A stretch of 64,000 nt of DNA from Pseudomonadota bacterium (GCA_039818985.1 JBCBSU010000001.1:212367-276366); one strand, 5' to 3'; shown: positions 1-9,972, counted from the stretch's first letter. The notes: generated by a model not told the origin, from the letters alone. Numbers and translations: made by a program.

Positions 1-920
1 GTCCACACCTCAATAGGCTCATTGCCCTCGTCGATCAGCGTGTCGAGTTGCGGCAAGGCCCAGTCGGTGAAATAGCGGGCGCTGTTCTGCCCGCCTTCGG
101 GCGTCAATGTCACTTCAGCGGGGCGGGTCTCGGCTGCCTCGGCTGCGGTAATGGTGCCAGCATCCTGCATCACCTCCAGTACCACCGACGCACGGTCGAC
201 CGCAGCCTGGGCATCAGCAGTGGGGGAATAGCGTGACGGCGCCTTGACCAGTCCGGCAATAATCGCCGCCTCTGCCAGCGATATCTCGCTGGCGCTGTGG
301 TTGAAGAATTTGCGGCTGGCGGAATCGACACCATAGGCGCCGCCGCCAAAATAGACCTTGTTGAGATAGAGTTCGAGAATCTGGTTCTTGGTGAATTTGC
401 GTTCCAGCGCGAGCGCCAGAATCATCTCGCGGCCCTTGCGCGATATGGTGTAGCTGTTGGTCAGAAAGACATTGCGCGCCAGCTGCTGAGTGATCGTTGA
501 AGCGCCCTGCAGCCGCTTGCCGGTGCCGTAATTCTGGAACGCGACCCAGCCGGCCCGGGCGATGCCGACCGGATCGATGCCGAAATGGCTTTCGAACCGC
601 CGGTCCTCGACCGCGATCATCGCATCTTTCATGACATCGGGGATTTCGTCATGCTTGAGCCAGTCGCCAAAGCTGGGGCCGATCGAGACGATTTCAGTGC
701 CGTCTGCCGCCAGCACCCGGATCATCTGGCCATTGGGGGAGGCCTTGAGTTCCTCGAAGCTGGGCAGGTTGGACATGGCGGTCCACACCGCAACACCAAC
801 GGCGATGGCCCCGAACATGACGGTGACCAAGCCGATACGGGTCAGCCGCCAGAACCATGTCCTGATCGGTCCCTGTTTCTTGCTTTTGCGCGCCTTTTTG
901 CGCGATTTGGCAGCCGCCAT
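1..920 (-). CDS. Class A penicillin-binding protein 1A family (N-terminal part, cut by window edge)
   Basis: This is the N-terminal 306 codons of a bifunctional peptidoglycan synthase; the 3' end lies outside the window. A very basic cytoplasmic start (MAAAKSRKKARKSKK) is followed by one membrane anchor at about residues 28-48. The glycosyltransferase family 51 domain then shows its usual motifs: EDRRFESHFG with the catalytic Glu, GASTITQQLARN, and RKGREMILALALERKF leading into ILELYLNKVYFG. The enzyme should polymerise lipid II on the periplasmic face of the inner membrane. The transpeptidase domain is expected downstream but cannot be seen. It lies 164 bp downstream of msrB on the same strand. 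Confidence 0.93.
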   Translation of the reverse strand, partial: MAAAKSRKKARKSKKQGPIRTWFWRLTRIGLVTVMFGAIAVGVAVWTAMSNLPSFEELKASPNGQMIRVLAADGTEIVSIGPSFGDWLKHDEIPDVMKDAMIAVEDRRFESHFGIDPVGIARAGWVAFQNYGTGKRLQGASTITQQLARNVFLTNSYTISRKGREMILALALERKFTKNQILELYLNKVYFGGGAYGVDSASRKFFNHSASEISLAEAAIIAGLVKAPSRYSPTADAQAAVDRASVVLEVMQDAGTITAAEAAETRPAEVTLTPEGGQNSARYFTDWALPQLDTLIDEGNEPIEVW

Positions 921-1084
921 AGATGTTTCCTCTAAACAGCCCTGCAGGCCGTTCCAGACGCTATGCCGGTTGCGGCTTTATGGCGGCTGAATAAGAGGTT
1001 CAGCCGACAGCGCGCGCGACCGGCGATAGTGCGATCACCGCCTCTTACCCCAGACCGGGCACAGAAGGAATCCCCCAAAAGCGC

Positions 1085-1495
1085 TCAGGAGTCGGTGCCG
1101 TCTTTGCGGTCCGCAAAATCGAGCGCGGCCGAGTTCATGCAATAGCGCAGGCCCTCGGGGCCGGGGCCATCGGGAAAGACATGGCCGAGATGGCTGTTGC
1201 ATTTGGCGCATTTGATCTCGGTGCGTATCATGCCGAAGCTGACATCGCGTTCCTCTATCACCGCGTCGGGACTAAAGGGGTGGGTGAAGCTTGGCCAGCC
1301 CGAGCCGCTGTCATATTTGGCGTCTGAATCGAACAACTCCGCGCCGCATGCGCCACAACGAAACATGCCATCGCTTTTGAAGTTGTTATATTTGCCGGTG
1401 AAGGCGCGTTCGGTTCCGGCCTCGCGCAGCACATGATATTGCTCCGGGGTCAGTTCCTCGCGCCATTCGGCGTCGCTCTTTTCGATCTTGCTCAT
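1085..1495 (-). CDS. msrB: Peptide-methionine (R)-S-oxide reductase MsrB
   Basis: The product repairs methionine-R-sulfoxide in oxidised proteins. The 136-residue protein has the two zinc-binding CxxC pairs (C47/C50 in MFRCGACG and C96/C99 in IKCAKC) and the catalytic cysteine C119 in RYCMNSAAL, with the family motif GSGWPSF between them. The start [11 protein letters not shown] at 1495 was chosen because the family begins there; the frame stays open 37 codons further upstream, but that stretch looks unrelated. No signal peptide is seen, so a cytoplasmic location is likely. The alpha-galactosidase gene runs divergently upstream. Confidence 0.95.
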   Translation of the reverse strand: MSKIEKSDAEWREELTPEQYHVLREAGTERAFTGKYNNFKSDGMFRCGACGAELFDSDAKYDSGSGWPSFTHPFSPDAVIEERDVSFGMIRTEIKCAKCNSHLGHVFPDGPGPEGLRYCMNSAALDFADRKDGTDS

Positions 1496-1608
1496 GTTCT
1501 GAAGATGGGGAATGTCACACTGTCGGTCAAGAAGCGCCTCCACCCTTGCTGCGAAGGATATGATCGCCCATGATCGGTGCATCCGGCGGCAGTGGTGGAA
1601 AGACAAGA

Positions 1609-3738
1609 ATGCGCATCGTCACCCTGAAAGGCCGTCATGTCGCGCTTGCCATCCAGGCGGAAACCGGAAAGCCGCCTTATGTGCTGCACTGGGGCAGGGC
1701 GGCGCAGGGTGCGCTTTATCCCGAGGCCATGCGTCATGCGGTTCCGGGTCGCGAGGATATGGTGTTGCGTCCATCCCTGGCGCTGGAGCCGGGGCTTGGC
1801 CTGGCGGCACAGCCGGGGCTGTTGATCGCGCGCAATCGCCGCGACTGGGATGCATTGCTGTGCGTTGAGGCGGTGGAGCATGACGAGCAAAAGTTGCGGA
1901 TTATCAGCGCCGATAACCGTGCCGGGGTTCGCCTGACCCATGAATTCACCAGCAGTGCCGTGCATGACATCATTATGCTGACCACGCGGCTGGAAAATAG
2001 TGGCGATACCCCGCTCGACGTGCAGCGAGCGCAGACCGCGGCATTGCCGCTGCCGCCGCATATCAGCGACATTATCGGCTTTTCCGGGCGCTGGGCGGGC
2101 GAGTTCCAAACCGAGCGGATCGGCCGCTTCACCGCAAGCTGGGTAAAGGAGAATCGGCGTGGCCGTGCCGGCCATGACGGCTGGCCCAGCATCATCGCCG
2201 CAGAGACCGATACAGGAGAGCATCATGGCGAGGCCTATGGCCTGCATCTGGGCTGGAGCGGCAACAGTCGGATCAGTATCGAGACGCTGCCGGAAAATCG
2301 TGTGCTGGTTTCTGGCGGCGCACTGTTTTTACCGGGCGAGATCGTGCTTGAACCGGGAGAGCATATCGACTTGCCGGCGCTGCATCTCGGCTGGTCCGAT
2401 GCCGGACTCAATGGCTTGAGCCGGAGCTATCACGACCATGTCCGTCAGGACATATTGCCATCAAGGCCTGACACCGCCGAACGTCCCGCGCGTCCGGTGC
2501 ACTATAACAGCTGGGAAGCGGTCTATTTCGATCACCAGCCCGAAACACTGATGCAGCTGGCGGATTTAGCGGCGCAAGCCGGTGCCGAGCGCTTCGTCCT
2601 TGATGACGGCTGGTTCCTTGGTCGGCGCAGCGATGCCGCCGGTCTGGGCGACTGGTGCGTCGATCCTGCTGTCTATCCCGATGGGCTAGCTCCGCTGATC
2701 GATCATGTCCAGACACTGGGAATGGAGTTCGGTTTGTGGGTGGAGCCGGAAATGGTCAATCCCGACAGCGATCTGTATCGCGCCCATCCCGACTGGGTTC
2801 TGCAATCCATGGCGCGCGACCCGGTACCGTTCCGCGACCAGCTCGTGCTCGATCTGACCCGGCCCGAGGTCGCTGATCATATCCATGATGCGCTCGATGC
2901 ACTGCTGCGCGAAAACGCCATTGGCTATCTCAAATGGGACATGAACCGCGATATCAGCCATCCGGCCAATGCACTCGGCCATGCCGCTACCCATGCCCAG
3001 ACCGAAGCCGTATATGCGCTGATCGACCGGTTACGCGTGGCGCACCCGCATGTCGTGATTGAAAGCTGTGCTTCGGGCGGTGGCCGTGCCGATCTCGGCA
3101 TTTTGCACCGTACCGACCGCATCTGGGCTTCGGACAATAATGATGCGCTGGAACGGCTGGGCATCCAATGGGGTGCGAGCTACATGCTGCCGCTCTGTGT
3201 CGCCGGGGCGCATGTCGGGCCGCGCACATGCCATATTACCGGGCGGATATTACCCATGGCGCTGCGTGTGGCGGTGGCGATGTTCGGCAGCATGGGGATA
3301 GAGGCCGATCTGCGCCGCGAGAGCGATGCGGACAGGGCGGTTCTGGCGCAGGGCGTTGCGCTGTACAAACAGCATCGCGACCTGCTGCATCGCGGCGATT
3401 TTGTCCGGCTGGAGCGCAGTGCTGCCCATATCGCCTTTGGGGTTGTCGCTGGCGACCGGCAGGAAGCGCTGTTCCTGCGCGCCAATCTGGCCGAACCGGC
3501 CTTTGCCATTCCTGCGCCGCTGCGGTTTGCCGGACTTGATCCGCAACGCCGTTACCGGTTGCGTCTTGTCTGGCCGCAGCACTGGCGTTCGCCGGCGCGC
3601 GATGCGGAGAGGATCTTCAGCCGGCTGTGCGATGAGGGCGTTACCATGCCCGGAGCGGATCTGATGCATATCGGCGTAGAACTGCCCGTCAGCCATCCCC
3701 AGACCGCACTGTTGCTGCATCTGACGGTGCAGGACTGA
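1609..3738 (+). CDS. GH36 alpha-galactosidase
   Basis: The enzyme should remove terminal alpha-linked galactose from oligosaccharides such as raffinose or melibiose. At 709 residues it has the usual length of bacterial GH36 enzymes: an N-terminal beta-sandwich, a TIM barrel, and a C-terminal beta domain. The nucleophile is the Asp of [10 protein letters not shown] (D444) and the acid/base the Asp of [14 protein letters not shown] (D509); [13 protein letters not shown] carries the family glycine-rich substrate loop and [11 protein letters not shown] lies in the barrel. I prefer the ATG at 1609, which has GGAAAG about 7 bases ahead; an in-frame ATG at 1570 is possible. There is no signal peptide, so it probably acts on imported sugar. 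An SDR gene follows. Confidence 0.92.
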   Translation: MRIVTLKGRHVALAIQAETGKPPYVLHWGRAAQGALYPEAMRHAVPGREDMVLRPSLALEPGLGLAAQPGLLIARNRRDWDALLCVEAVEHDEQKLRIISADNRAGVRLTHEFTSSAVHDIIMLTTRLENSGDTPLDVQRAQTAALPLPPHISDIIGFSGRWAGEFQTERIGRFTASWVKENRRGRAGHDGWPSIIAAETDTGEHHGEAYGLHLGWSGNSRISIETLPENRVLVSGGALFLPGEIVLEPGEHIDLPALHLGWSDAGLNGLSRSYHDHVRQDILPSRPDTAERPARPVHYNSWEAVYFDHQPETLMQLADLAAQAGAERFVLDDGWFLGRRSDAAGLGDWCVDPAVYPDGLAPLIDHVQTLGMEFGLWVEPEMVNPDSDLYRAHPDWVLQSMARDPVPFRDQLVLDLTRPEVADHIHDALDALLRENAIGYLKWDMNRDISHPANALGHAATHAQTEAVYALIDRLRVAHPHVVIESCASGGGRADLGILHRTDRIWASDNNDALERLGIQWGASYMLPLCVAGAHVGPRTCHITGRILPMALRVAVAMFGSMGIEADLRRESDADRAVLAQGVALYKQHRDLLHRGDFVRLERSAAHIAFGVVAGDRQEALFLRANLAEPAFAIPAPLRFAGLDPQRRYRLRLVWPQHWRSPARDAERIFSRLCDEGVTMPGADLMHIGVELPVSHPQTALLLHLTVQD

Positions 3739-3775
3739 ACCGTTTCCCGATCATTTGAACCAGAGAGGATATTCC

Positions 3776-4540
3776 ATGCAGATAGATGATAAAGTGATTG
3801 TTGTGACCGGCGCGGCCAGCGGCATCGGCAAGGCGCTGGCAGAGGCTTTCGTCGCTGCGGGAGCGCGGCATGTGGTGTGCGCCGATGTCGATATGGAGGG
3901 TGCCGCGCAGGTCGCATCAGGGTCTGACCGCATGTCGGCACATGCCTGCGATGTCAGCCGCGAGAGCGATATCATCGCGCTGATCGATGAAACCGAGGCG
4001 GCGCACGGGCCGATTGACCTGTTCTGCTCCAATGCCGGGATATTGATGATCGGTGGTGCCGAAGTGCCCGATGCCGAGTGGCAGCGTATCTGGGACATCA
4101 ATGTCATGGCGCATGTCTGGGCGGCACGGCATCTGGTGCCACGGATGCTGGCGCGTGGCGGTGGCTATATGCTCAACACCGCATCGGCAGCGGGGCTGCT
4201 GTCGCAAATCGGTTCCGCGCCCTATTCGGTGACCAAGCATGCGGCTGTCTCTTTTGCCGAGTGGCTGGCGATTACCCATGGCGATGCCGGCCTGAAAGTA
4301 TCGATATTATGTCCCCAGGCAGTGCGTTCGGCGATGACGGCCGGGCATGAGGATGGCGTGGCGAGCGTCGATGGCCTGCTCGAGGCAGATGTGGTGGCAC
4401 AGGCCTGTATCGCCGCAATTGCAGCGGAGAAGCTCCATGTTCTGCCGCATCCTGAAGTGGCGGATTACAGTGTCAGGCGTGCCGAAAACCCGGATCGCTG
4501 GGTAGCAGGAATGCGTAAATTGCAAAGAAATTTCATTTGA
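3776..4540 (+). CDS. Short-chain dehydrogenase/reductase (SDR)
   Basis: This 254-residue protein is a classical SDR oxidoreductase of unknown substrate. The Rossmann nucleotide-binding motif TGAASGIG begins at residue 11, an NAG motif follows the fourth strand (FCSNAGILMIGG), and the catalytic triad is Ser137, Tyr150 and Lys154 (YSVTK). The ATG at 3776 has AGAGAGGA about 8 bases upstream; the in-frame ATG 7 codons earlier lacks this. It lies 37 bp after the alpha-galactosidase and may be co-transcribed, but nothing in its sequence ties it to galactoside metabolism. Confidence 0.9.
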   Translation: MQIDDKVIVVTGAASGIGKALAEAFVAAGARHVVCADVDMEGAAQVASGSDRMSAHACDVSRESDIIALIDETEAAHGPIDLFCSNAGILMIGGAEVPDAEWQRIWDINVMAHVWAARHLVPRMLARGGGYMLNTASAAGLLSQIGSAPYSVTKHAAVSFAEWLAITHGDAGLKVSILCPQAVRSAMTAGHEDGVASVDGLLEADVVAQACIAAIAAEKLHVLPHPEVADYSVRRAENPDRWVAGMRKLQRNFI

Positions 4541-4629
4541 ATGTCAATTCAATGACAAAATAATTACAAATATATTTCAATTAAGCGACAATTCCGCTAC
4601 AGTGCTCTTCCGTAGCAAGGAGAGACACT
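4541..4629 (+). promoter_or_regulatory. AT-rich leader with inverted repeat before the small TPR gene
   Basis: This short intergenic stretch is much more AT-rich than its surroundings. It holds an inverted repeat TGTCA-N6-TGACA at 4542-4557 and ends in a strong ribosome binding site, AAGGAGAG, about 7 bases before the ATG at 4630. It probably contains the promoter and perhaps a repressor or activator site for the downstream gene; which regulator binds is unknown. Confidence 0.4.
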
Positions 4630-5049
4630 ATGGCAAATCATGCAAAAACACTGATGCGCGCATCGGTTGTGGCGGCTCTTGCCGCAATGGCTGCGATGCC
4701 ACTGACCGCCCAGGCGCAAGACAATATGGATATGGATCATATCGATAGCGAGAGCGTCCCGGGAAATGCCGCACTTGATCGCGGTAATATTGCCGAGGCA
4801 ATCACGATGCTCGAGGCGGCACGGCTGAATGAGGGCAATGATCCGGCAATCCTGATCAACCTCGGGCAGGCCTATGCCCGTGCCGGTGATCGTGAAAAGG
4901 CACGCAGCCTGTTCATCAAGGCGCGCGACAGTCGCCGTGGCTATGACATGGTGCTGAGCAATGGCGATGTGGTCAGCTCACGCCAGGCAGCCATTGCCGC
5001 GCTGGAATGGCTCGACAGGACAAGAGCGACGGCACAGCTCGATCGCTGA
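4630..5049 (+). CDS. Small secreted tetratricopeptide-repeat protein
   Basis: The 139-residue product starts with a clear signal peptide (hydrophobic core AALAAMAAM, probable cleavage after TAQAQ), so it should be periplasmic. The mature part, from about residue 46 to 100, carries two TPR helix pairs (NAALDRGNIAEAITMLEAAR and INLGQAYARAGDREKARSLF), a fold used for protein contacts. No catalytic motif is present. It has its own AT-rich promoter region and is followed at once by a strong terminator, so it is likely a single-gene transcript. Function is unknown; secreted TPR proteins of this size are common in sphingomonads. Confidence 0.85.
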   Translation: MANHAKTLMRASVVAALAAMAAMPLTAQAQDNMDMDHIDSESVPGNAALDRGNIAEAITMLEAARLNEGNDPAILINLGQAYARAGDREKARSLFIKARDSRRGYDMVLSNGDVVSSRQAAIAALEWLDRTRATAQLDR

Positions 5050-5077
5050 AACAGCACTGAAGATCCTGTCGAAGGAA

Positions 5078-5108
5078 GGGCCGCTGGCGACAGCGGCCCT
5101 TTTCTTTT
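5078..5108 (+). terminator. Rho-independent terminator
   Basis: A perfect 9-bp stem GGGCCGCTG / CAGCGGCCC with a 4-base loop (gcga) is followed directly by a T-rich run. It sits 28 bp after the stop codon of the small TPR gene and should end that transcript. Confidence 0.93.
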
Positions 5109-5505
5109 GGTGCCTCGCGCTCGGTCCTTCCAACGTTTGCAAGGCTGTGTCCTGAAAGACACGATTGCCGAATATATTGGTCCAATAAGACGATCAGTAG
5201 AGGTTTTACAGCACTGCCAATGGCCATGGCGATTTGGCCAGCAGGACGGTCATCGCTTTGGCGCACGAATATAAGTGGCGGAATTACAGGACTGTTAACT
5301 TTTATCATTCGCGACTGAAACACCATCGTAACATTTGCAACAAGATCGTCATTCTTTTGTCTTGGCTGCGTAATCGAAATCGCAAACCAGCGTCATCACG
5401 CCTTCCTAGATGCATCGCCGCAAGGCGGGGGCAGGGGATACCGACTCATACCGCGTCGTCTGCACAAGCCTTTAGTGATTTAGCAAATATGCGGAGTTTT
5501 GAGAC
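5109..5505. other. Intergenic region upstream of the lipoprotein/TonB receptor pair
   Basis: About 400 bp without a convincing gene. The middle part (roughly 5270-5370) is AT-richer and most likely holds the promoter of the lipoprotein gene. I saw no tRNA, no strong palindrome and no clear regulator box. A stretch near 5290, CTGTTAACTTTTATCAT, only weakly recalls a PhoB box. Confidence 0.5.
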
Positions 5506-7074
5506 ATGATGAACGCACGTATTCGTTCAGTCCTGCTTGCCACGGCAGCGGCTGTTACTGTTACAGCCTGTGGCGCTGACGATGTGGCCTCGCCGGGCGA
5601 AGGCGTTATCGTCCTTCCGGCGCCAACACCGGCTCCGCCGGCTCCGACGCCGACGCCTCCGACGCCGACGCCTCCTGCTGGTGGCACTCCGCCTGCTGAT
5701 TGTGTCGCCGGGACGGCCAATGTTGGCCTGATCACGCTTGCCAATGGCACCGAAGCGCGTAACTGCCAGCTTTCGGGCGTGGTTACCGGCAACGTTGTTC
5801 TCGAAGATCGCGGCAACACGATCTACTCGCTCTCCGGTCGTGTCGACGTTGGCATTGATGCCGGCACCGATGGCACCGTTCCCAACCCGAATGGCGCGGT
5901 TCTGACCATTGAGCCGGGCGTAGTCGTCTTCGGTTCCTCGGGCGCTGACTTCCTGCTGGTCAATCGCGGTTCGCAGATTTTTGCAAACGGCACCGCGAAT
6001 AGCCCGATCATCTTCACCTCGGCCAGTAATGTCACCGGTGATGCCGGCGTTGACACCATTGGCGCCTGGGGCGGTCTGGTTATTCTCGGCCAGGCACCGA
6101 TTTCTGAATGTTCGGAAGGTGATCCCAGCAACCCTGCCGATGCTGACGGTAACTTCCGTACCGATTGTCAGGCGCCGATTGAAGGCACCACCGGCGCATT
6201 CTATGGCGGCAATGACCCGAGCGATAATTCGGGCAGCCTGACCTTCGTCCAGGTTCGCTATCCCGGCTTCGCCATTTCCGCCGGTAACGAGCTGAACGGC
6301 ATCACCTTGGGTGCTATCGGTTCGGGCACACGCTTCGAGAATGTCCAGGTCCACAACAGCTCGGACGATGGCATCGAATGGTTCGGCGGCAGTGTCAACG
6401 GACGCAACCTCGCCCTGACCGGCAATGACGACGACTCGATCGATACCGATGTCGGCTATCGTGGCTTCCTGCAATATGTCCTTGTTGCCCAGCGCGCTGG
6501 CGGTGGTGATCAGGGCTGGGAATCGGACTCGGAAACTGGCCAGGACATCTTGCCGCGTCAGTTCACCCAGATTTCCAACTTCACCTTTGTCGGCAATGGC
6601 GGCTCGGGTGACTTTGGTGTCCAGAAGCGTGGCGGTGCCGACGGCTCGCTGTTCAACGGCACCATTGCCAATTTCCAGACCTGTATCGACTTCGACGAGG
6701 ACGAAACCGTCCGTGCCGCCGATCCGACGATCCAGGAAGCTGGCCCGGTTCGGTTTGAGTCGGTCTTCCTGACCTGCGCTACCGCGTTCAACGATGACAG
6801 CGATGTCGGCGCTGACGAGGCGGATGACTCGTTCCTGGCCGGTAGCAACAACACCCTCAACGGTACATCGACCCTGACGGCGATCTTCATCAACGGCGCC
6901 AATGAAACGGCGGTTACACCGTTCGACGTCACGGCGATCGACAGCTTCTTCCAGGCCGTCGACTTCATCGGCGCGGTGCGTGATGCCAATGACACCCGTT
7001 TCCAGGGCTGGACATGCGGTCTCTATGATACCGACCAGCCCTGTACTGACCTGGCCATCAGCCTCAACAACTGA
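5506..7074 (+). CDS. Lipoprotein with Pro/Thr linker and beta-rich repeat domain
   Basis: The 522-residue protein has a lipoprotein signal with lipobox TVTAC (Cys22), then a linker made almost only of Pro, Thr and Ala (about residues 40-66), then a Gly/Asn/Asp-rich domain rich in short beta strands (for example GTRFENVQVHNSSDDGIEWFGG and RNLALTGNDDDSIDTDVGY). This looks like a right-handed beta-helix surface protein rather than an enzyme. It lies 91 bp upstream of a large TonB-dependent receptor on the same strand; such pairs recur in sphingomonads and suggest the lipoprotein helps capture the receptor's ligand. The substrate is unknown. Two adjacent ATGs (5506, 5509) could serve as start. 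Confidence 0.8.
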   Translation: MMNARIRSVLLATAAAVTVTACGADDVASPGEGVIVLPAPTPAPPAPTPTPPTPTPPAGGTPPADCVAGTANVGLITLANGTEARNCQLSGVVTGNVVLEDRGNTIYSLSGRVDVGIDAGTDGTVPNPNGAVLTIEPGVVVFGSSGADFLLVNRGSQIFANGTANSPIIFTSASNVTGDAGVDTIGAWGGLVILGQAPISECSEGDPSNPADADGNFRTDCQAPIEGTTGAFYGGNDPSDNSGSLTFVQVRYPGFAISAGNELNGITLGAIGSGTRFENVQVHNSSDDGIEWFGGSVNGRNLALTGNDDDSIDTDVGYRGFLQYVLVAQRAGGGDQGWESDSETGQDILPRQFTQISNFTFVGNGGSGDFGVQKRGGADGSLFNGTIANFQTCIDFDEDETVRAADPTIQEAGPVRFESVFLTCATAFNDDSDVGADEADDSFLAGSNNTLNGTSTLTAIFINGANETAVTPFDVTAIDSFFQAVDFIGAVRDANDTRFQGWTCGLYDTDQPCTDLAISLNN

Positions 7075-7165
7075 GGCCAGCTCGGGAAATGACATGCTGG
7101 GGCGGCGGCGAGATCGTCGCTGCCCCACTGTGTTTTGAAGAAAAGTTTTAAGGGGACCCAGGGCT

Positions 7166-9904
7166 ATGAAGAAGCCGCTTACCTTCGCCGCCATGTTGCT
7201 CATGAGTTCGGCACTTGTTTCGCCATCGGCTTTTGCACAGACTGCCGATGATCAGGCAACCGATACCACCGCCGAACCTCAGGCCGATGCGCAGCAGGAG
7301 GACGAGGATGTTCAGGAGGAAGTAGAGGTTCTGGGTCCGGGCGCAGGTGGTGACCAGCCGATTACCGTTATCGGTCGTTTCATCCCCAATCCGGTGCGCA
7401 CCGAAGCCGAGGTAGTCACCGTTCTCAGCGCCGAGGAAATCGCGCGTACGGCGGATGGCGACATCGCCGGGTCGCTGTCGCGCGTCACCGGCCTCAGCAC
7501 GGTTGGCGGTCGCTTCGTCTTTGTCCGCGGTCTCGGCGACCGCTATTCTTCAGCCCTGTTGAACGGTATGCCCCTGCCGTCGCCAGAGCCGCTTCGCCGT
7601 ACCGTCCCGCTCGATCTGTTTCCCAGCAGCGTCATCGGCTCGGCCAAGATTACCAAAAGCTATTCGGCCAGCTATCCCGGCGAATTTGGTGGTGGCGTCA
7701 TCAACCTGACCACACGCTCAATTCCCGACGAGCCGTTTTTGACCATCAGCACCGGTATTGGCTATAATTCGGAAGCGACATTTGAGCTGGGCTATACCTT
7801 TTTCGGCAGCGATACCGATTTTCTCGGTTTCGACAATGGTGCCCGTGATCTACCTCCCGGGCTGCAGGCGGCTTTCAACAATAACACGCCGGTCTTCTCC
7901 GGCCCCGGTGGTCTCAGCGATGCCGAGGTACGCGGCATTACGGCCGGCCTCAACAATGCTGACCTCATCCTGACCCAGCGCAACGATAACATTCCGCCCA
8001 ATGGCGATATCAGCTTTGCCGCCGGCACCAACTTCTATGTCGGTGACGCCTATATCGGTGTCATCGCCCAGGGCGGCTGGCGCAATGGCTGGCGTACGCG
8101 TGGTGGCAGACAGGAACTGGCCGGCATTCCGGCAGCCGACGGCACGCTCGGCCTGCTCAACGGCTTTGATTATCTGACCACCCAGAACAGGGTCGTGCTC
8201 AACGGTTTGCTCGGCTTTGCCGCTGAAGTGGGTGAGCATAAATTCCGCTGGACCAACTTCTTCGTTCGCGACACCGCCAAGGAAGCGCGTATCCGCGAGG
8301 GTTTCCGTACCAGTATCGATGCCGAAGGCCGGTTGCAGGAAGCGCGGAACACCACCTTTGAACGCCAGTTGTTCAACACCCAGTTCATCGCCGAGCTTGA
8401 TTTTGGCGCGCTGGATGTAAATGTTCGTGCAAACTATGCGAACGCGCAGCGTAATTCGCCGTTCGAATTCAACACCGGCTATTCTTTTGACCCCAATATC
8501 CTCGGATCGGGTCAGGGGGGGTTCGTCAACAGCCTTGGCCAGATTGCCAATGGCGAATTTGCCACGGTTGCCTTTTCCGAACTCGATGACGAGACTATCG
8601 GCGCCGGCATTGACCTTGCCTATGAACTGAACACCGGTATCCCGGTTACGCTGAAAGCCGGCTATGCCTATTCGCGCAACACGCGTGACTCGCTGCGCCG
8701 TGACTTTGAATTTGCGCCCGCGGGTGCGGCGCTGCCAAGCCCGGTCACCCAGCAGCGTATCGACTTCCTGCTGTCCGATTTCAACGTATCGGCCTTCGAC
8801 ATCCAAATTCGCGAATTCTTCGGCGTTGCCGGCGCGCAATTCTATGAAGGCGAACTGGAAGTGCATGGCCTTTATGCCGAAATCGATGCCGAACTGACTG
8901 ACGGTTTGCGGCTTGAAGCCGGCGTGCGCTGGGAAGATGGCAGCCAAAGCGTATTCCCGGACGATATCTTCGATCTTGGCGGCATTCCGATCATCCCGAC
9001 CAATATCAATGAGAGCGACTTCCTGCCCGGCGCTACGCTGACATGGAACTTTGCCGAAGACATGCAGTTGCGATTCGCCGCATCGCGTACATTGGCGCGA
9101 CCCCAGTTCCGCGAACTGGCAAACCAGCAATATCTCGACTTCGAGACCGACCGTACATTCTTTGGTAACGAGTTCTTGCAGAACAGCCAGTTGACCAACT
9201 TCGAAGCGCGCTATGAATGGTATACCGGCCGTGATGAGCGTCTTACGGCTGCGGTATTCTATAAGGACATCGAGGATCCGATCGAACTGATCGCCTTCGC
9301 CCAGGGTGACTCGGCGCGGTTTACCACTTTCGCCAATGCCCCGAGTGCCGAGCTTTACGGTATCGAGCTGGAGGCGGTGCAATATTATGACCTGTTCGAT
9401 CTGGGCGGATCGTTCTGGGAAGAGCGGCGCCTGCTGGTCGCGGCCAACTATACCTATACCGACTCCTCGCTGAACATTAACGACACCGACCTGATTCTGA
9501 CGCCGTTCAATCCGGGCGTGCCTTCGCCGGCAGCGGGTGTGTTCGATGATGGTGACCGTCTCGTCGGCCAGTCGGCGCATCTGGTCAATGTCCAGATCGG
9601 TCTGGAAAGCACAGGCGATCGCCTGTCGCAACAGACGCTGATCCTGACCTACAACAGCGACCGCGTTACCAACCGTGGTACTCAGGGGCAGCCTGACCTG
9701 TTCGAACGTCCGGGTGTCCTGCTCGACTTTGTCTGGCGCGAGGGTTTCAATCTGTTCGACAAGCAGATCGAAATACGCTTCGAGGCGCGCAACATTCTCG
9801 GTGAAGATTATATCGAATTCCAGGAGAATGACGTGTCGCGGGTCATCACCAACAGCTATGATTATGGCACAACCGTGGCATTGACCGCAGAAGTCACTTT
9901 CTGA
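7166..9904 (+). CDS. TonB-dependent outer-membrane receptor
   Basis: A 912-residue outer-membrane transporter. Residues 1-25 form a signal peptide (cleavage near SAFAQ), followed by an acidic stretch rich in Asp, Glu and Gln. The plug domain covers about residues 65-190 (VVTVLSAEEIARTADGDIAG, FVFVRGLGDRYSSALLNG, YPGEFGGGVINLTTR), and the rest is a 22-strand barrel ending in the C-terminal aromatic signature TAEVTF. RBS AAGGGGA lies about 10 bases upstream. It should take up a ligand too large for porins using TonB energy; neither sequence nor neighbours identify it. The lipoprotein gene upstream is the obvious partner, and a terminator follows. Confidence 0.93.
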   Translation: MKKPLTFAAMLLMSSALVSPSAFAQTADDQATDTTAEPQADAQQEDEDVQEEVEVLGPGAGGDQPITVIGRFIPNPVRTEAEVVTVLSAEEIARTADGDIAGSLSRVTGLSTVGGRFVFVRGLGDRYSSALLNGMPLPSPEPLRRTVPLDLFPSSVIGSAKITKSYSASYPGEFGGGVINLTTRSIPDEPFLTISTGIGYNSEATFELGYTFFGSDTDFLGFDNGARDLPPGLQAAFNNNTPVFSGPGGLSDAEVRGITAGLNNADLILTQRNDNIPPNGDISFAAGTNFYVGDAYIGVIAQGGWRNGWRTRGGRQELAGIPAADGTLGLLNGFDYLTTQNRVVLNGLLGFAAEVGEHKFRWTNFFVRDTAKEARIREGFRTSIDAEGRLQEARNTTFERQLFNTQFIAELDFGALDVNVRANYANAQRNSPFEFNTGYSFDPNILGSGQGGFVNSLGQIANGEFATVAFSELDDETIGAGIDLAYELNTGIPVTLKAGYAYSRNTRDSLRRDFEFAPAGAALPSPVTQQRIDFLLSDFNVSAFDIQIREFFGVAGAQFYEGELEVHGLYAEIDAELTDGLRLEAGVRWEDGSQSVFPDDIFDLGGIPIIPTNINESDFLPGATLTWNFAEDMQLRFAASRTLARPQFRELANQQYLDFETDRTFFGNEFLQNSQLTNFEARYEWYTGRDERLTAAVFYKDIEDPIELIAFAQGDSARFTTFANAPSAELYGIELEAVQYYDLFDLGGSFWEERRLLVAANYTYTDSSLNINDTDLILTPFNPGVPSPAAGVFDDGDRLVGQSAHLVNVQIGLESTGDRLSQQTLILTYNSDRVTNRGTQGQPDLFERPGVLLDFVWREGFNLFDKQIEIRFEARNILGEDYIEFQENDVSRVITNSYDYGTTVALTAEVTF

Positions 9905-9943
9905 TCGACCGGGAAATGCCGGACGCTTGTCCGGTTCGGCAAT

Positions 9944-9972
9944 AAAGGGCGGGCCTGTGGGTCCGCCCTTTT
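9944..9972 (+). terminator. Rho-independent terminator after the TonB receptor
   Basis: A GC-rich stem, GGGCGGGCC / GGTCCGCCC (one G-U pair) with loop TGTG, flanked by AAA before and TTTT after. It lies 40 bp after the receptor stop codon and separates it from the type II secretion operon. The A/T flanks would also allow it to work on the opposite strand. Confidence 0.9.

Noticed and set aside
5280-5310. Possible PhoB box before the lipoprotein/TonB pair
   Set aside because: The match to the two-block PhoB consensus is partial and the spacing is off.
5630-5690. Short CCGACGCC-type repeats in the DNA
   Set aside because: They only code the Pro/Thr/Ala linker of the lipoprotein and need no separate explanation.
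5527-7203. A 558-codon open frame on the minus strand across the lipoprotein gene
   Set aside because: It is a shadow of the real gene in biased codon usage; it lacks an RBS, recognisable motifs and a plausible place between neighbouring genes.
7850-9631. A 593-codon open frame on the minus strand across the TonB receptor gene
   Set aside because: The plus-strand frame has signal peptide, plug and barrel signatures; the opposite frame has none and arises from GC-rich codon bias.
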